NCBI GenBank assembly: GCA_028284665.1
Contig: JANQRG010000033.1
Coordinates: forward strand, 124,001-188,000
DNA from: Croceivirga sp.
GTDB taxonomy: Bacteria > Bacteroidota > Bacteroidia > Flavobacteriales > Flavobacteriaceae
DNA length: 64,000 bases
Reading direction: 5' to 3'
The notes under the pieces are model-generated. The model did not search any database and was not told where the DNA came from. It saw only the letters and a program-made list of their open reading frames with translations. Below, piece after piece: positions 25,954 through 35,633 of this stretch (its first letter is position 1; each line of letters starts with the position of its first letter). The position numbers and the translations under genes were made by a program.

Positions 25954-27621
25954 ATGACTGACCTTGAGATCGCCCAAAATGTTATCCTACAACCTATTAA
26001 GAATGTCGCCCAAAAATTGGGTTTGCCGGAAAATGCCATCGAGCCCTATGGAAGAAATAAGGCAAAAATACCCCTGTCCTTAATGGACAAGAAGCGGGCC
26101 GCCGGCTCCAACCTAATCCTTGTTTCCGCAATTTCCCCTACTCCGGCAGGAGAAGGGAAAACGACCATGTCTATTGGACTTACGGAAGGCTTAAACCGTC
26201 TTGGAAAAAAGACAACGGTAGTATTGCGGGAACCTTCATTAGGACCCGTATTTGGAATTAAGGGGGGTGCCACTGGCGGGGGGTATTCCCAGGTGTTGCC
26301 GATGGAAGATATCAACCTTCATTTCACAGGGGATTTCTCGGCCATTGAAAAGGCCCACAATCTCTTATCAGCAATAATCGACAACAATATTCAAAGTAAA
26401 ACTTCATCAATTGGACTGGATCCGAGAACTATTTCATGGAAGCGTGTAGTAGACATGAATGATCGCTCGTTACGAAGCATTATTGTGGGACTTGGGGGAA
26501 CCGCATCCGGTATTCCGCGGGAAACCGGCTTCGACATCACTGCGGCCTCTGAAATTATGGCTATACTTTGCCTTTCGGAAAACCTTGCCGATCTTAAAAA
26601 GCGATTGGGCAATATTTTTGTAGGCTATACTTTTGACAAGACCCCAATCTACGCCAGGGATCTTAAAGCGCAAGGGGCTATGACGGCCTTGTTAAAACAT
26701 GCCATAAAACCCAATTTGGTACAAACCATGGAGGGTAATCCGGCAATTATTCATGGTGGGCCTTTTGCCAATATCGCTCAGGGGACCAACTCTGTAATTG
26801 CTACCAGAATGGGCATGACCTTTTCTGAGTTTACGGTAACCGAGGCGGGTTTTGGATTTGACCTTGGCGCCGAAAAATTCTTTGATATCAAATGCCAAAG
26901 CGCAGGACTTTCACCAAAAGTCGTGGTCCTTACAACCACGATCAGAGCTTTGAAATACCACGGAGGTGCCCCATTGGATCAACTTACCCAACCGGATACC
27001 ACGGCCCTGCAAAAAGGGCTACCCAACCTGGAAAAGCATATTGAAAACATCAAGCGGTTCAACGTCACCCCAATAATTGCAATAAATCAGTTTACGTCGG
27101 ACACCACTGAAGAAATAGAAGTGATCCGTAGCCTTGCCGAAAAGCTGGAGGTGCCCGTGGCACTAGCGGATGTGTGGGGCAAAGGTGGAGCGGGTGCTAT
27201 TGAATTGGCCGAAAAGGTAGTTGCCATTTGCGAGGAGACCAAAGGGCACTATGCACCGCTTTATGATTGGAACAGCTCTGTAAAGGAAAAGATCGAAACC
27301 ATAGCCACAAAGATCTACGGAGCGGAATATGTGGACTATTCCCATCAGGCAAAACGGGATTTGAATAAGATCCGGGCTCTTGGATTGGACAAACTACCGG
27401 TATGCATCGCCAAAACCCAAAAATCACTTTCCGACAATCCAAAGCTTTTAGGGCGACCAAAGGATTTCATAATTACGGTTAGGGAAATAGAGATTGCTGC
27501 GGGAGCGGGTTTTTTAATCCCGATAACTGGAAATATTATGAGGATGCCCGGTCTTCCGGCACATCCGGCATCAGAACGTATTGATATTGATGAAAAGGGC
27601 AATATTAGTGGCCTTTTTTAG
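25954..27621 (+). CDS. fhs: Formate--tetrahydrofolate ligase
   Basis: The 555-residue enzyme makes 10-formyl-tetrahydrofolate from formate, ATP and tetrahydrofolate in one-carbon metabolism. The N-terminal ATP site PTPAGEGKTTMSIGL (about residues 62-76), FGIKGGATGGGYSQVLPM, the TEAGFGFDLGAEKFFDIKC block and C-terminal GAGFLIPITGNIMRMPGLP are canonical. The length is normal and the start is ATG. A near-match -7 element (TACCTTTA, 25927-25934) lies 19 bp upstream. Confidence 0.97.
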   Translation: MTDLEIAQNVILQPIKNVAQKLGLPENAIEPYGRNKAKIPLSLMDKKRAAGSNLILVSAISPTPAGEGKTTMSIGLTEGLNRLGKKTTVVLREPSLGPVFGIKGGATGGGYSQVLPMEDINLHFTGDFSAIEKAHNLLSAIIDNNIQSKTSSIGLDPRTISWKRVVDMNDRSLRSIIVGLGGTASGIPRETGFDITAASEIMAILCLSENLADLKKRLGNIFVGYTFDKTPIYARDLKAQGAMTALLKHAIKPNLVQTMEGNPAIIHGGPFANIAQGTNSVIATRMGMTFSEFTVTEAGFGFDLGAEKFFDIKCQSAGLSPKVVVLTTTIRALKYHGGAPLDQLTQPDTTALQKGLPNLEKHIENIKRFNVTPIIAINQFTSDTTEEIEVIRSLAEKLEVPVALADVWGKGGAGAIELAEKVVAICEETKGHYAPLYDWNSSVKEKIETIATKIYGAEYVDYSHQAKRDLNKIRALGLDKLPVCIAKTQKSLSDNPKLLGRPKDFIITVREIEIAAGAGFLIPITGNIMRMPGLPAHPASERIDIDEKGNISGLF

Positions 27622-27656
27622 TAATAACAGTGGTCGCCTCGCGACATAATTCTCAA

Positions 27657-28547
27657 ATGTCAGCATTGATCACCGGCCAAAAACGTCCAAAAAGGTTTAA
27701 AAAAAGGTATGTACTCCTGCTTTTAGGTCTGAGTTACGTATTTTTTAACTATTCCTGTTTATCAATGCGTAGTTCGGCACGGGAAACTCAGGCATTTTTC
27801 GAATCCCGTAAGGTAATCTATCAGGATTCCACCGTTCAAATAGAAGGACAAAATTTGCATTACCTCCAAACCGGAAAACCGGATGCTCCTACCCTGGTCT
27901 TTGTACATGGCTCACCGGGAAGTTGGGATGCCTGGAAAGCCTATCTTTCCGATGCCACACTTCGAGAGCATTTCAGACTTATTGCCCCGGATAGACCTGG
28001 TTTTGGTTATAGTGATTTCCGAAAAAGTATGGATCTGGCCGACCAAACAAAGCTATTGAATGCATTGCTGAAGCGGTTAAACAATGGCTTTCCGATAACG
28101 CTAATCGGTCATTCCTATGGGGGCCCATTAATTGTAAATATGGCACTTGAGGCGCCGCGGCAATACAATAATCTCGTTATTGTTTCAGGGGCGTTGGATC
28201 CGGAAGCTGAAAAACCCGAAAAATGGAGAAGGTTATTTATGCGCTTCCCCTTAAAGTACCTGGTCCCGGGATCTTTTAAACCTTCAAACGATGAGCTCTG
28301 GTGGCTAAAAGAGGACTTATTAGTTTTGCGATCCCGGCTTGGTGAATTGACCCAAAATGTGACAATTATTCACGGTACGGCGGACAGACTGGTTCCCTAT
28401 ACCAATGTTGCCTTTATGCAGGAAGCTTTTACCGGTGTGGAGAATCTACGCACCTTTCCACTTGAGGAAGAACGCCATTTTATTGTATGGGAGCGTGAGG
28501 AGTTTATTAAAACCACGCTATTGAACTGGCTTCTTGTGGAGCCCTAG
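27657..28547 (+). CDS. Membrane-anchored alpha/beta hydrolase
   Basis: The ATG at 27657 is preferred over a GTG at 27630. The protein has 296 residues with an N-terminal anchor (YVLLLLGLSYVFFNYSC). Alpha/beta hydrolase motifs follow: FVHGSPGSWDAW (oxyanion), ADRPGFGYSD-like (PDRPGFGYSD), LIGHSYGGPLIV (nucleophile Ser), GTADRLVP (Asp), and EERHFIVW (His). The triad is complete. The substrate is unknown. Its stop codon TAG shares CTAG (28544-28547) with the stop of the convergent glmM. Confidence 0.88.
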   Translation: MSALITGQKRPKRFKKRYVLLLLGLSYVFFNYSCLSMRSSARETQAFFESRKVIYQDSTVQIEGQNLHYLQTGKPDAPTLVFVHGSPGSWDAWKAYLSDATLREHFRLIAPDRPGFGYSDFRKSMDLADQTKLLNALLKRLNNGFPITLIGHSYGGPLIVNMALEAPRQYNNLVIVSGALDPEAEKPEKWRRLFMRFPLKYLVPGSFKPSNDELWWLKEDLLVLRSRLGELTQNVTIIHGTADRLVPYTNVAFMQEAFTGVENLRTFPLEEERHFIVWEREEFIKTTLLNWLLVEP

Positions 28548-29932
28548 ATTTCTGCTACTTCTTGAATTTCAGTAATGATCTTGTCGGCTAAACTATCCGC
28601 CTCCTGTTGGCTCCGGGCCTCGGTATAAATTCTGATGATCGGTTCTGTATTTGATTTTCTAAGGTGTACCCAGGAATCCGGAAAGTCTATCTTGACACCA
28701 TCAATTGTAGAAATTTCCTCTTCTTTGTACCGGCCTTCCATTTCCGATAAAATACCGTCTACATCCAACTCCGGGGTTAATGTGATCTTCTTTTTGCTCA
28801 TAAAATACCCGGGGTAACTCCCTCGAAGCGCTGCTACCGTACCTCCGCGTTCCGATAACAACATCAGGAACAAGGCAGTACCCACTAAAGCATCCCGCCC
28901 ATAATGACTTTCCGGATAGATAATTCCTCCATTGCCTTCTCCGCCAATCACTGCATTGGTTGCTTTCATTTTGGCGACTACATTCACTTCACCGACAGCT
29001 GCGGCAGCATAGTTTCCACCATGTTTTTGTGTGATGTCCCGTAGCGCTCGTGAAGACGACAAATTGGAAACCGTATCCCCCTTGACCTTGCTTAAAACAT
29101 AATCCGCACAGGCCACCAAGGTATATTCTTCTCCAAACATTTCCCCGTCATTGCTTATGAAGGCCAAACGGTCTACATCAGGATCTACGACAATACCAAA
29201 ATCGGCCTTTTCTTCTACTACCTTAGCACAGATGTCTCCAAGATGTTCTTTTAGCGGTTCCGGGTTATGTGGAAAGTGTCCCGTAGGCTCACAATACAAT
29301 TCCACCACTTCAACACCCAACTTCCGTAACAGTTTGGGGATAGCGATGCCTCCGGTAGAATTCACCCCATCCACAACTACTTTGAACTTCTTTTTACGAA
29401 TCACCTCAGGATCAACAAGAGAAAGTTGTAACACCTGATCCACGTGAATATCCAGGTAGTTGTCTTTGCCCGTGATCTTTCCGAGAGCATCCACCTCCGC
29501 AAAACAAAAATCTTCTGCTTCGGCTAGTTCCAGTATTCTTGCTCCCTGTTCGGCATCCAGAAATTCCCCACGTTCATTTAATAGCTTTAATGCGTTCCAC
29601 TGTTTTGGGTTATGGCTTGCCGTTAATATCATTCCCCCATCTGCTTCTTCTAACGGGACTGCAATTTCAACAGTTGGCGTGGTAGATAGTCCCAAGTCCA
29701 CAACATCAATACCTAACCCAACCAAAGTGGCCACTACTAAATTCTGGATCATCTCCCCCGATAATCGTGCATCCCGCCCAATCACTATAGTGAGATTGTC
29801 CTTTCCGGCGTATTCTTTTAACCAGCTACCGTAAGCGGCTGCAAATTTAACCGCGTCAACAGGTGTCAAATTTTGAGCGGGTGCTCCCCCAATGGTGCCA
29901 CGGATTCCGGATATGGATTTGATTAGTGTCAT
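28544..29932 (-). CDS. glmM: Phosphoglucosamine mutase
   Basis: This 462-residue protein interconverts glucosamine-6-phosphate and glucosamine-1-phosphate for peptidoglycan and lipid A. The phospho-serine is in TASHNPKQWN (Ser106). The metal-binding loop VVDPDVDRLAF (Asp250, Asp252, Asp254) and the C-terminal phosphate-binding KSNTEPIIRIYTEA are present. It resembles the phosphoglucomutase/phosphomannomutase-like GlmM group of Bacteroidota, so phosphomannomutase activity is an alternative. It has an exact -7 element upstream and is divergent from acpH. Confidence 0.88.
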   Translation of the reverse strand: MTLIKSISGIRGTIGGAPAQNLTPVDAVKFAAAYGSWLKEYAGKDNLTIVIGRDARLSGEMIQNLVVATLVGLGIDVVDLGLSTTPTVEIAVPLEEADGGMILTASHNPKQWNALKLLNERGEFLDAEQGARILELAEAEDFCFAEVDALGKITGKDNYLDIHVDQVLQLSLVDPEVIRKKKFKVVVDGVNSTGGIAIPKLLRKLGVEVVELYCEPTGHFPHNPEPLKEHLGDICAKVVEEKADFGIVVDPDVDRLAFISNDGEMFGEEYTLVACADYVLSKVKGDTVSNLSSSRALRDITQKHGGNYAAAAVGEVNVVAKMKATNAVIGGEGNGGIIYPESHYGRDALVGTALFLMLLSERGGTVAALRGSYPGYFMSKKKITLTPELDVDGILSEMEGRYKEEEISTIDGVKIDFPDSWVHLRKSNTEPIIRIYTEARSQQEADSLADKIITEIQEVAEI

Positions 29933-29948
29933 GCTTCAAAAGTTTTTG

Positions 29949-29956
29949 CAAATATA
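29949..29956 (-). promoter_or_regulatory. Candidate -7 element TATATTTG for glmM
   Basis: This is an exact TAnnTTTG on the minus strand, 16 bp upstream of the glmM ATG. No obvious -33 was found. Confidence 0.45.
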
Positions 29957-29979
29957 GTAGTATGGTTGTGATGGCAGGT

Positions 29980-29999
29980 TTCGAATTTGTAAATTCGAA
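29980..29999. promoter_or_regulatory. 9-bp inverted repeat abutting the acpH start
   Basis: TTCGAATTT (29980-29988) and AAATTCGAA (29991-29999) are perfect complements separated by GT, and end 2 bp before the GTG start at 30002. It could be an operator between the divergent glmM and acpH, or an RNA hairpin covering the ribosome-binding region. Confidence 0.5.
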
Positions 30000-30001
30000 C
30001 G

Positions 30002-30595
30002 GTGAATTTTTTGGCGCATATTTACCTTTCGTTCGAGGATCCTGAGATTAGCTTAGGAAATTTTTTTGCAGATCACATTAAAGGCAAAAAGTATCTGCAT
30101 TTTCCGAAAAGAATACAAAAAGGCATCTTGCTCCACCGGGCTATTGATTCCTTTACAGATGCCCACCCAACGCCTAAACTAAGCAGCAAACGTCTTCATA
30201 AAAATTACCGTCACTACAGCCGGGTTATCGTGGATATTTTCTATGATCATTTCCTTGCCAAAAACTGGAATGACTACTCCGATCGGCCCCTGGCCGATTT
30301 CACAGAGGACTTTTATGCCCTGTTGGAAGCAAATTACGATTTACTCCCCCCGGGGACCCAGCGTATGCTCCCCTATATGATAGCAGACAACTGGTTACTG
30401 AACTATGCCAACCTGGATGGAATAACACAAGTGCTGCAAGGAATGAATCGACGAACGCAAAACAAATCTAAAATGCACAACGCTATTGGGGATCTGCAGG
30501 AACACTATCCGTTGTTTGAAAAAGAATTTCGGCAGTTTTTTCCGGAATTGATTACCTTTTCCAGGCAAAAATTTGATGAACTATGCGAAAGCTAA
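30002..30595 (+). CDS. acpH: Acyl carrier protein phosphodiesterase (AcpH)-like
   Basis: This 197-residue protein begins MNFLAHIYLSF and has GNFFADHIKG, LHRAIDSFTDAHP and HYSRVIVDIFYDHFLAKNW, the metal-binding HD-like pattern of AcpH (DUF479). It would hydrolyse the 4'-phosphopantetheine arm from acyl carrier protein. The GTG start directly follows a 20-bp hairpin. The 3' end overlaps the gamma-glutamyltransferase gene by 13 bp, so the pair is probably translationally coupled. Confidence 0.9.
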   Translation: MNFLAHIYLSFEDPEISLGNFFADHIKGKKYLHFPKRIQKGILLHRAIDSFTDAHPTPKLSSKRLHKNYRHYSRVIVDIFYDHFLAKNWNDYSDRPLADFTEDFYALLEANYDLLPPGTQRMLPYMIADNWLLNYANLDGITQVLQGMNRRTQNKSKMHNAIGDLQEHYPLFEKEFRQFFPELITFSRQKFDELCES

Positions 30596-32265
30596 TTTTT
30601 TGGCTCCCCCTTTTTTTCTGGTTGGGTTGTACAACCAAAACTCCTGAACCAACAGGCCTGGTTACAGATAAAGCTATGGTAGTATCGGCACGTGAAGAGG
30701 CCTCAAAAATAGGTGTGGAAATCCTTCAAAAAGGCGGTAATGCTTTTGATGCCATGGTGGGTACAGAAATGGCCCTCGCTGTAGCCTATCCCTATGCCGG
30801 TAATTTAGGAGGTGGTGGCTTTATGGTGTATCGAAAAGCAAACGGCGATATCGGCGGTTTGGACTACAGGGAAAAAGCACCATTGGCAGCACATAAAGAT
30901 ATGTACCTCGATTCTTTGGGTAATGTTATCCCTAAGATGAGTACCGTAGGAGCAACCGCCGTGGGTGTACCCGGAACCGTAGCAGGAATTTTTGAAGTAC
31001 ATGAAAAATTTGGAACCCTTCCCATCAAAGAGATCTTGGAACCTGTTATCGCCTTGGTGGAAAGAGGAGTTGTGGTTACGGAAAAGCAAGCGAAACGTTT
31101 GGACCGATATTGGGAGAACATCATTGAAGTAAATGGCGACAGCACTTTCTTTTTCAACCAATGTGTTGCCGGGGACACGCTTAACTATCCTACACTGGGG
31201 CGTACCTTACGGCGAATTAGTGAAAACGGCAGGGATGAGTTTTACAAAGGCGAAACTGCCAAAATTCTGGCAGCATTTATCCAAAAAAGAGGGGGTTACG
31301 TAACAGAAGAAGATTTAGCGAAATATGAAGCCAAATGGCGCCAACCCGTTGTTTTTAACTATAAAGACCTTCGTGTTATTTCTATGAGTCCACCCAGCAG
31401 TGGTGGGGTAACGATCAACCAGATCTTTAAGATGATCGAGCCTTACGACATTGGGGATTATGAGCTCCATTCCCCGGAAGCTATTCAATTGTTTACCGAG
31501 GCAGCACGTAGGGCCTACGCGGATAGAAATTACTATCTGGGCGACCCTGATTTTGTGGATATTCCCCTGGACGTGTTGTTGAGTCAATCCTATTTAAAGG
31601 AACGAATGGGGAATTTCACCTTTGAACAGGCAACACCTTCTGCTGAAGTATCGCATGGAACAGTAGAAATACTGGAAAGTACCGAAACCACCCATTATTC
31701 TATTGTTGACCCTCAAGGGAACGCTGTTTCGGTAACCACCACTTTAAACGGAGCCTACGGCTCAAAACTCTTCTGTGATGAACTGGGCTTCTTTCTTAAC
31801 AATGAAATGGACGATTTCAGTGCTAAACCCGGGGTGCCCAATATGTTTGGGCTCATCGGAGCAGAAGCCAATAGCATTGCCCCGGAAAAAAGGATGCTAA
31901 GCAGTATGACCCCTACTATTGTTGAAAAGGACGGCAAATTATGGATGGTGGTGGGCACTCCGGGAGGGTCTACCATTATTACCGCAGTAGCTCAAACCAT
32001 TTTAAATGTATACGAGTTCAATCTAAGTATGCAGGAAGCGGTCAATACACCACGATTTCATCATCAATGGCTACCGGACCTCATTACGTTTGAAGAAGAG
32101 GGCTTTGGAAAAGCCCTCAAGGATGAACTTACCGCCAGGGGCTACGAAATCCTGGAAGGAAGAACTCCAGTCATAGGAAAAGTAGATGCGATTCGGGTGT
32201 TACCGGATGGACGACTAGAGGGTGGAGCAGACCCGCGAGGAGATGATAAAGCAGTAGGATTCTAA
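30583..32265 (+). CDS. ggt: Gamma-glutamyltransferase (lipoprotein)
   Basis: The 560-residue protein has a lipoprotein signal ending FFWLGC (Cys16). The precursor is expected to self-cleave before Thr369 in TETTHYSIVD, where Thr becomes the catalytic N-terminal nucleophile. Glycine-rich NLGGGGFMVY, AVGVPGTVAG, SPPSSGG and the C-terminal VGTPGGSTIITAV are canonical. It would transfer or hydrolyse gamma-glutamyl groups in the periplasm. It overlaps acpH by 13 bp and lies 6 bp before an ATP-grasp gene, an unusual grouping. Confidence 0.93.
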   Translation: MRKLIFWLPLFFWLGCTTKTPEPTGLVTDKAMVVSAREEASKIGVEILQKGGNAFDAMVGTEMALAVAYPYAGNLGGGGFMVYRKANGDIGGLDYREKAPLAAHKDMYLDSLGNVIPKMSTVGATAVGVPGTVAGIFEVHEKFGTLPIKEILEPVIALVERGVVVTEKQAKRLDRYWENIIEVNGDSTFFFNQCVAGDTLNYPTLGRTLRRISENGRDEFYKGETAKILAAFIQKRGGYVTEEDLAKYEAKWRQPVVFNYKDLRVISMSPPSSGGVTINQIFKMIEPYDIGDYELHSPEAIQLFTEAARRAYADRNYYLGDPDFVDIPLDVLLSQSYLKERMGNFTFEQATPSAEVSHGTVEILESTETTHYSIVDPQGNAVSVTTTLNGAYGSKLFCDELGFFLNNEMDDFSAKPGVPNMFGLIGAEANSIAPEKRMLSSMTPTIVEKDGKLWMVVGTPGGSTIITAVAQTILNVYEFNLSMQEAVNTPRFHHQWLPDLITFEEEGFGKALKDELTARGYEILEGRTPVIGKVDAIRVLPDGRLEGGADPRGDDKAVGF

Positions 32266-32271
32266 GCTACT

Positions 32272-33189
32272 ATGAACTACGATATTACCCTGCTTACCGA
32301 AAAACGGTATCTTCAGGCAAAAAAGGGGGATCCTTACACTGCTAACGTGGTATTGGAAGACCAATTGGTCGCCGATGCCCTTGCAGATAAAGGGCTTCGC
32401 GTGAACCGTGTGGCCTGGGATGATCCCCATTTTGATTGGTCTTCCACAGGGTACGCAGTATTCCGTGCTGTCTGGGATTATTTTGACCGGCTGGATGAAT
32501 TTACACAATGGTATCGTAACACAGCAAAGCGTACGCGATTTATCAATTCCAAGGCCCTTATCGATTGGAATATTGATAAGCACTATCTTCAGGAATTAGC
32601 GGCCAAAGGGGTCAACGTCCCCAACACCCTTTTTATTGAAATGGGAACACCCACAGATCTCAGCAGCGCTATTGAAGAAACAAAAGATCGTTTTAGCCTA
32701 CGTTCCGATGAGTTTGTTTTAAAACCTTGTGTTGCTGGTGGTGCCCGTCACACCTACAAATTTCACTATACTGAACGGGGCAATTACGATGCTGTTTTTA
32801 AGCAACTCATTGCTAAAGAAGCCATGATGCTTCAGGAATTTCAAAAAAATGTTGTCCTGGAGGGCGAAGTATCACTGATGCTCTTTAAGGGCAGCTATAC
32901 CCATGCTATTTTGAAACAGGCAAAACCAGGGGATTTCAGGGTCCAGGATGACTATGGGGGTTCGGTGATCCCTTATTCCCCCAATGAGGAAGCGATTGCA
33001 TTTGCCAAGCATGCGATGCTTGCCTGTCCTGAACTTCCACTGTACGGAAGGGCTGATATGTTTAAAGATAACTCGGGAAACTGGGCTTTGGCAGAATTGG
33101 AAATTTTTGAACCGGAGTTGTGGTTTCGGTTTTATCCTGAAGCCGCTGAGGTAATGGCAAAAAAAATTAAAGAGACCTTATTTTCATGA
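32272..33189 (+). CDS. ATP-grasp ligase (D-cycloserine synthetase/glutathione synthetase-like)
   Basis: This 305-residue protein has ATP-grasp features: FVLKPCVAGGARHTYKF (nucleotide-binding), VVLEGEVSLMLFKGSYTHAI, KPGDFRVQDDYGGS (binding Asp/Arg) and the metal site LAELEIFEPELWFRF. These resemble the RimK-related group that includes DcsG and a prokaryotic GshB-like family. It lies 6 bp behind ggt and its stop overlaps the next start (ATGA), so it is in the same transcription unit. It may build a gamma-glutamyl or other amide that Ggt acts on, but this is inference. Confidence 0.85.
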   Translation: MNYDITLLTEKRYLQAKKGDPYTANVVLEDQLVADALADKGLRVNRVAWDDPHFDWSSTGYAVFRAVWDYFDRLDEFTQWYRNTAKRTRFINSKALIDWNIDKHYLQELAAKGVNVPNTLFIEMGTPTDLSSAIEETKDRFSLRSDEFVLKPCVAGGARHTYKFHYTERGNYDAVFKQLIAKEAMMLQEFQKNVVLEGEVSLMLFKGSYTHAILKQAKPGDFRVQDDYGGSVIPYSPNEEAIAFAKHAMLACPELPLYGRADMFKDNSGNWALAELEIFEPELWFRFYPEAAEVMAKKIKETLFS

Positions 33190-33887
33190 AAAGAATACTT
33201 AAAATATCTGGGGTGGCAGTCGGTACGTTGCTGCTAGTTGGCTTGATCTTTGGCTGGATTCTCCATGAGCCCCTTCCGAAGGGAGCCTCCGGGGCAGAAG
33301 CCGATGCTTTGGCCCGTAAAATGCTCGAAGCCTTAAACTATGATGCCTACAAATCAACACGATATTTGGAATGGTCATTTCAGGGGGGACGTAACCATTA
33401 TCAATGGGACAAGGAAATAGGAGTCTGTTCTGTGCAATGGGAAGATTATACGGTACAGCTGAATCTGGTGCATCCGGAACAGAGTACGGTGGCAACCTCT
33501 GAAGGGTCGCTCAGCCCTACGGAATCCAAAAAGATCATTGACAAAACCCTGGCCTACTTTAACAACGACTCGTTTTGGCTGGTGGCGCCCTACAAAGTGT
33601 TTGACAAGGGCACTTCAAGAAGTATTGTTCGGTTGGAGGAGGGTCGTCAAGGCCTACTGGTAAGTTATAGCAGCGGTGGAACCACTCCCGGGGATAGTTA
33701 CCTTTGGCTGTTAAACGAGGATGGCTTTCCCAATGCCTACAAAATGTGGGTAAAGATCATACCTATTGGGGGTATCCAAGCCACATGGGATGATTGGTTG
33801 GTGACCCAAAGCGGTGCTTTTTTACCGAAATCCCATCAATTGGGGCCAATAACGCTACATATGGGGGAGATAAGAGGGTACAACTAA
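33186..33887 (+). CDS. Membrane-anchored protein of unknown function
   Basis: The 233-residue protein starts with one membrane helix (ISGVAVGTLLLVGLIFGWIL), then a mostly beta domain rich in Trp and Tyr (YLEWSFQGGRNHYQWDKE; WDDWLVTQSGAFLPKSHQLGPITLH). The pattern resembles lipoprotein-carrier or DUF-type flavobacterial proteins, but I do not recognise the family. The ATG overlaps the ATP-grasp stop by 4 bp. It ends convergently, sharing 4 bp (CTAA, 33884-33887) with the neighbouring frameshifted gene. Confidence 0.75.
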   Translation: MKRILKISGVAVGTLLLVGLIFGWILHEPLPKGASGAEADALARKMLEALNYDAYKSTRYLEWSFQGGRNHYQWDKEIGVCSVQWEDYTVQLNLVHPEQSTVATSEGSLSPTESKKIIDKTLAYFNNDSFWLVAPYKVFDKGTSRSIVRLEEGRQGLLVSYSSGGTTPGDSYLWLLNEDGFPNAYKMWVKIIPIGGIQATWDDWLVTQSGAFLPKSHQLGPITLHMGEIRGYN

Positions 33888-35412
33888 TTAGTACCAATCT
33901 CATTTAAAATTTTTCTTGCATTTTCATTTTTAGGATTCAATTCCAAAGACCTTTTATACGCCTTGATGCCTTTTTCTTTATTACCCGTCTTTAATAAAAA
34001 CTCCCCATAACTATCGTATAAATTGGCATTATCAGGAAACGCTTTTAATGCTAATTCAATTAATCGTATTGCGCTATTGTAATCATCTCTATTGCAGTAT
34101 TTATAGGCAAAAGCGTAATATAACTGGCGTTGAAGAGCTCTTTGTTTGCGTATTCCGGATTAATACTATGGGCTTGCTCATAGATCTCAATTGCCTCATC
34201 CACTCCATTCACTTCTAACGCGTAACCAAAGTCTTCATAATTTGGAAGTAGTACTTCGGATGCCTCCTTATAATCGTAAGTGTATTGATCTGATTCTTGA
34301 ATATTCAAATTATTATCCTTCTTGTTGTAAAAATCCACAAACTCACCCACATGTTCTAAACAATCGATGTAACCCTTTATCAAATCATTGGCTGTTTTTT
34401 TGTCAATATCTTTGTTTAAAAGATAGTGGTACAGCAGGTAATAGCTAGAAAAAGCGGTATGTCTCATTTCATTGTACGCTACCAAATGAGCATCGGCGTA
34501 AAGAACATTGTCGTAATAATTTTTTCGATCTATGGGAGTTGCTGATTTTGATCTCTTTTTTCCAACCGCCAACAGTATTGGTTTATACACAAACGCCCCA
34601 CCAGGATATGGTGAGTCTTTTAATAACTCAATGGCGTTGTAACTCAACGTTCCATCCAAGCTAGTAATGGAATTTGTTACTTCTTTGTTACGGATGGAAA
34701 AGATCAGGGCGGCAATTGAGCCCCAACTTCTTCCAATTACATTAATGTTGTTTAAATCAGTGTTCTCTAGTTCGGTTGCTTTGGACATCATAAATTCCAT
34801 ATCCCTGGTTTGTGTTTCCACCCCTGACATCAGCGCATTCATTGTTGGGTTTCTGAAACCTCTTGATTTTGAGGAAAGAACGACATAGCCCTTGCTTGCC
34901 AGATATTCGAATAGTAAAAAGTTTTCATAGAAATCAGCAGATGACCCCGGGGCATAAATAATTAAGGGAAATACGTCGTTTACAGGCTCCGCATTGATAA
35001 TTGACTTAAGTTCTTTTTGAACAACTTCTTTTGCCCGCTCTGTGTTGATATGATAAGCGTTGGTAAATGCTTTAGTCTCTATCTCTTCAAGTGATTTATC
35101 TTTAATTAATGATTCCGATCTGGATGCAATTGCAAGGTAATTCGTTAATGCTAACTTATCTCCGGCAGCATCTTTTGCCGGATACCAAATCCCAATTTGC
35201 ATTGGTCTTTTATTGCTGTTCGAAGTCTTATTAAATTGATAAATTCTACTATTATCAAAAGTTTCAATTAGCCTAAACCCCACATCGTATTTACCATAAT
35301 TAATATTAAAGAGTGAGTCAATGTGTTGTGAAAAAGCATTAGTGTAGAAAAACAACAGTGCAAATAGGGCTATTTGAGAAATTTTTAGATCGGAAAAAAA
35401 GGGTTTGGGCAT
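33884..35412 (-). pseudogene. Frameshifted alpha/beta hydrolase with C-terminal TPR repeats
   Basis: The 5' part (from ATG 35412) encodes a signal peptide (SQIALFALLFFYTNAFSQ) and an alpha/beta hydrolase. It has FPLIIYAPGSSADFYENFL, the nucleophile elbow VIGRSWGSIAAL, TSLDGTLSY and a His in MRHTAF. A TPR (GVDEAIEIYEQAHSINPEYANKEL) follows. The frame then stops at 34060. In the shifted frame the TPR continues without a stop (LYYAFAYKYCNRDDYNSAIR, ALKAFPDNANLYDSYGEFLL, KGIKAYKRSLELNPKNENAR) to a TAG at 33884. One missing base near 34130-34140 restores everything. It is either a recent mutation or a sequencing error. Confidence 0.8.
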
Positions 35413-35633
35413 TGCTCTATATTTGGATGATGTTATGTCTAGAATACAGTTAATAGTACAGCGCGTTGCTTCTTTTGAAAGAGACGACTACGATAGCTTC
35501 CTGTTACAAAGAATCGAGAGATTTTTGTCTAATGGATCCGGCTTTAGAATTTCAACCCTTCCAGCCTCTAAAATGTATTAACAGAAAGCTGATTTTTTAA
35601 TCCTTGTGGGTTACGGAAGTCTATGGTGCCAAA

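Noticed and set aside
29460-29834. 124-codon frame antisense to glmM
   Set aside because: It lies inside glmM, whose catalytic motifs are intact, and is Ser/Thr-rich low-complexity.
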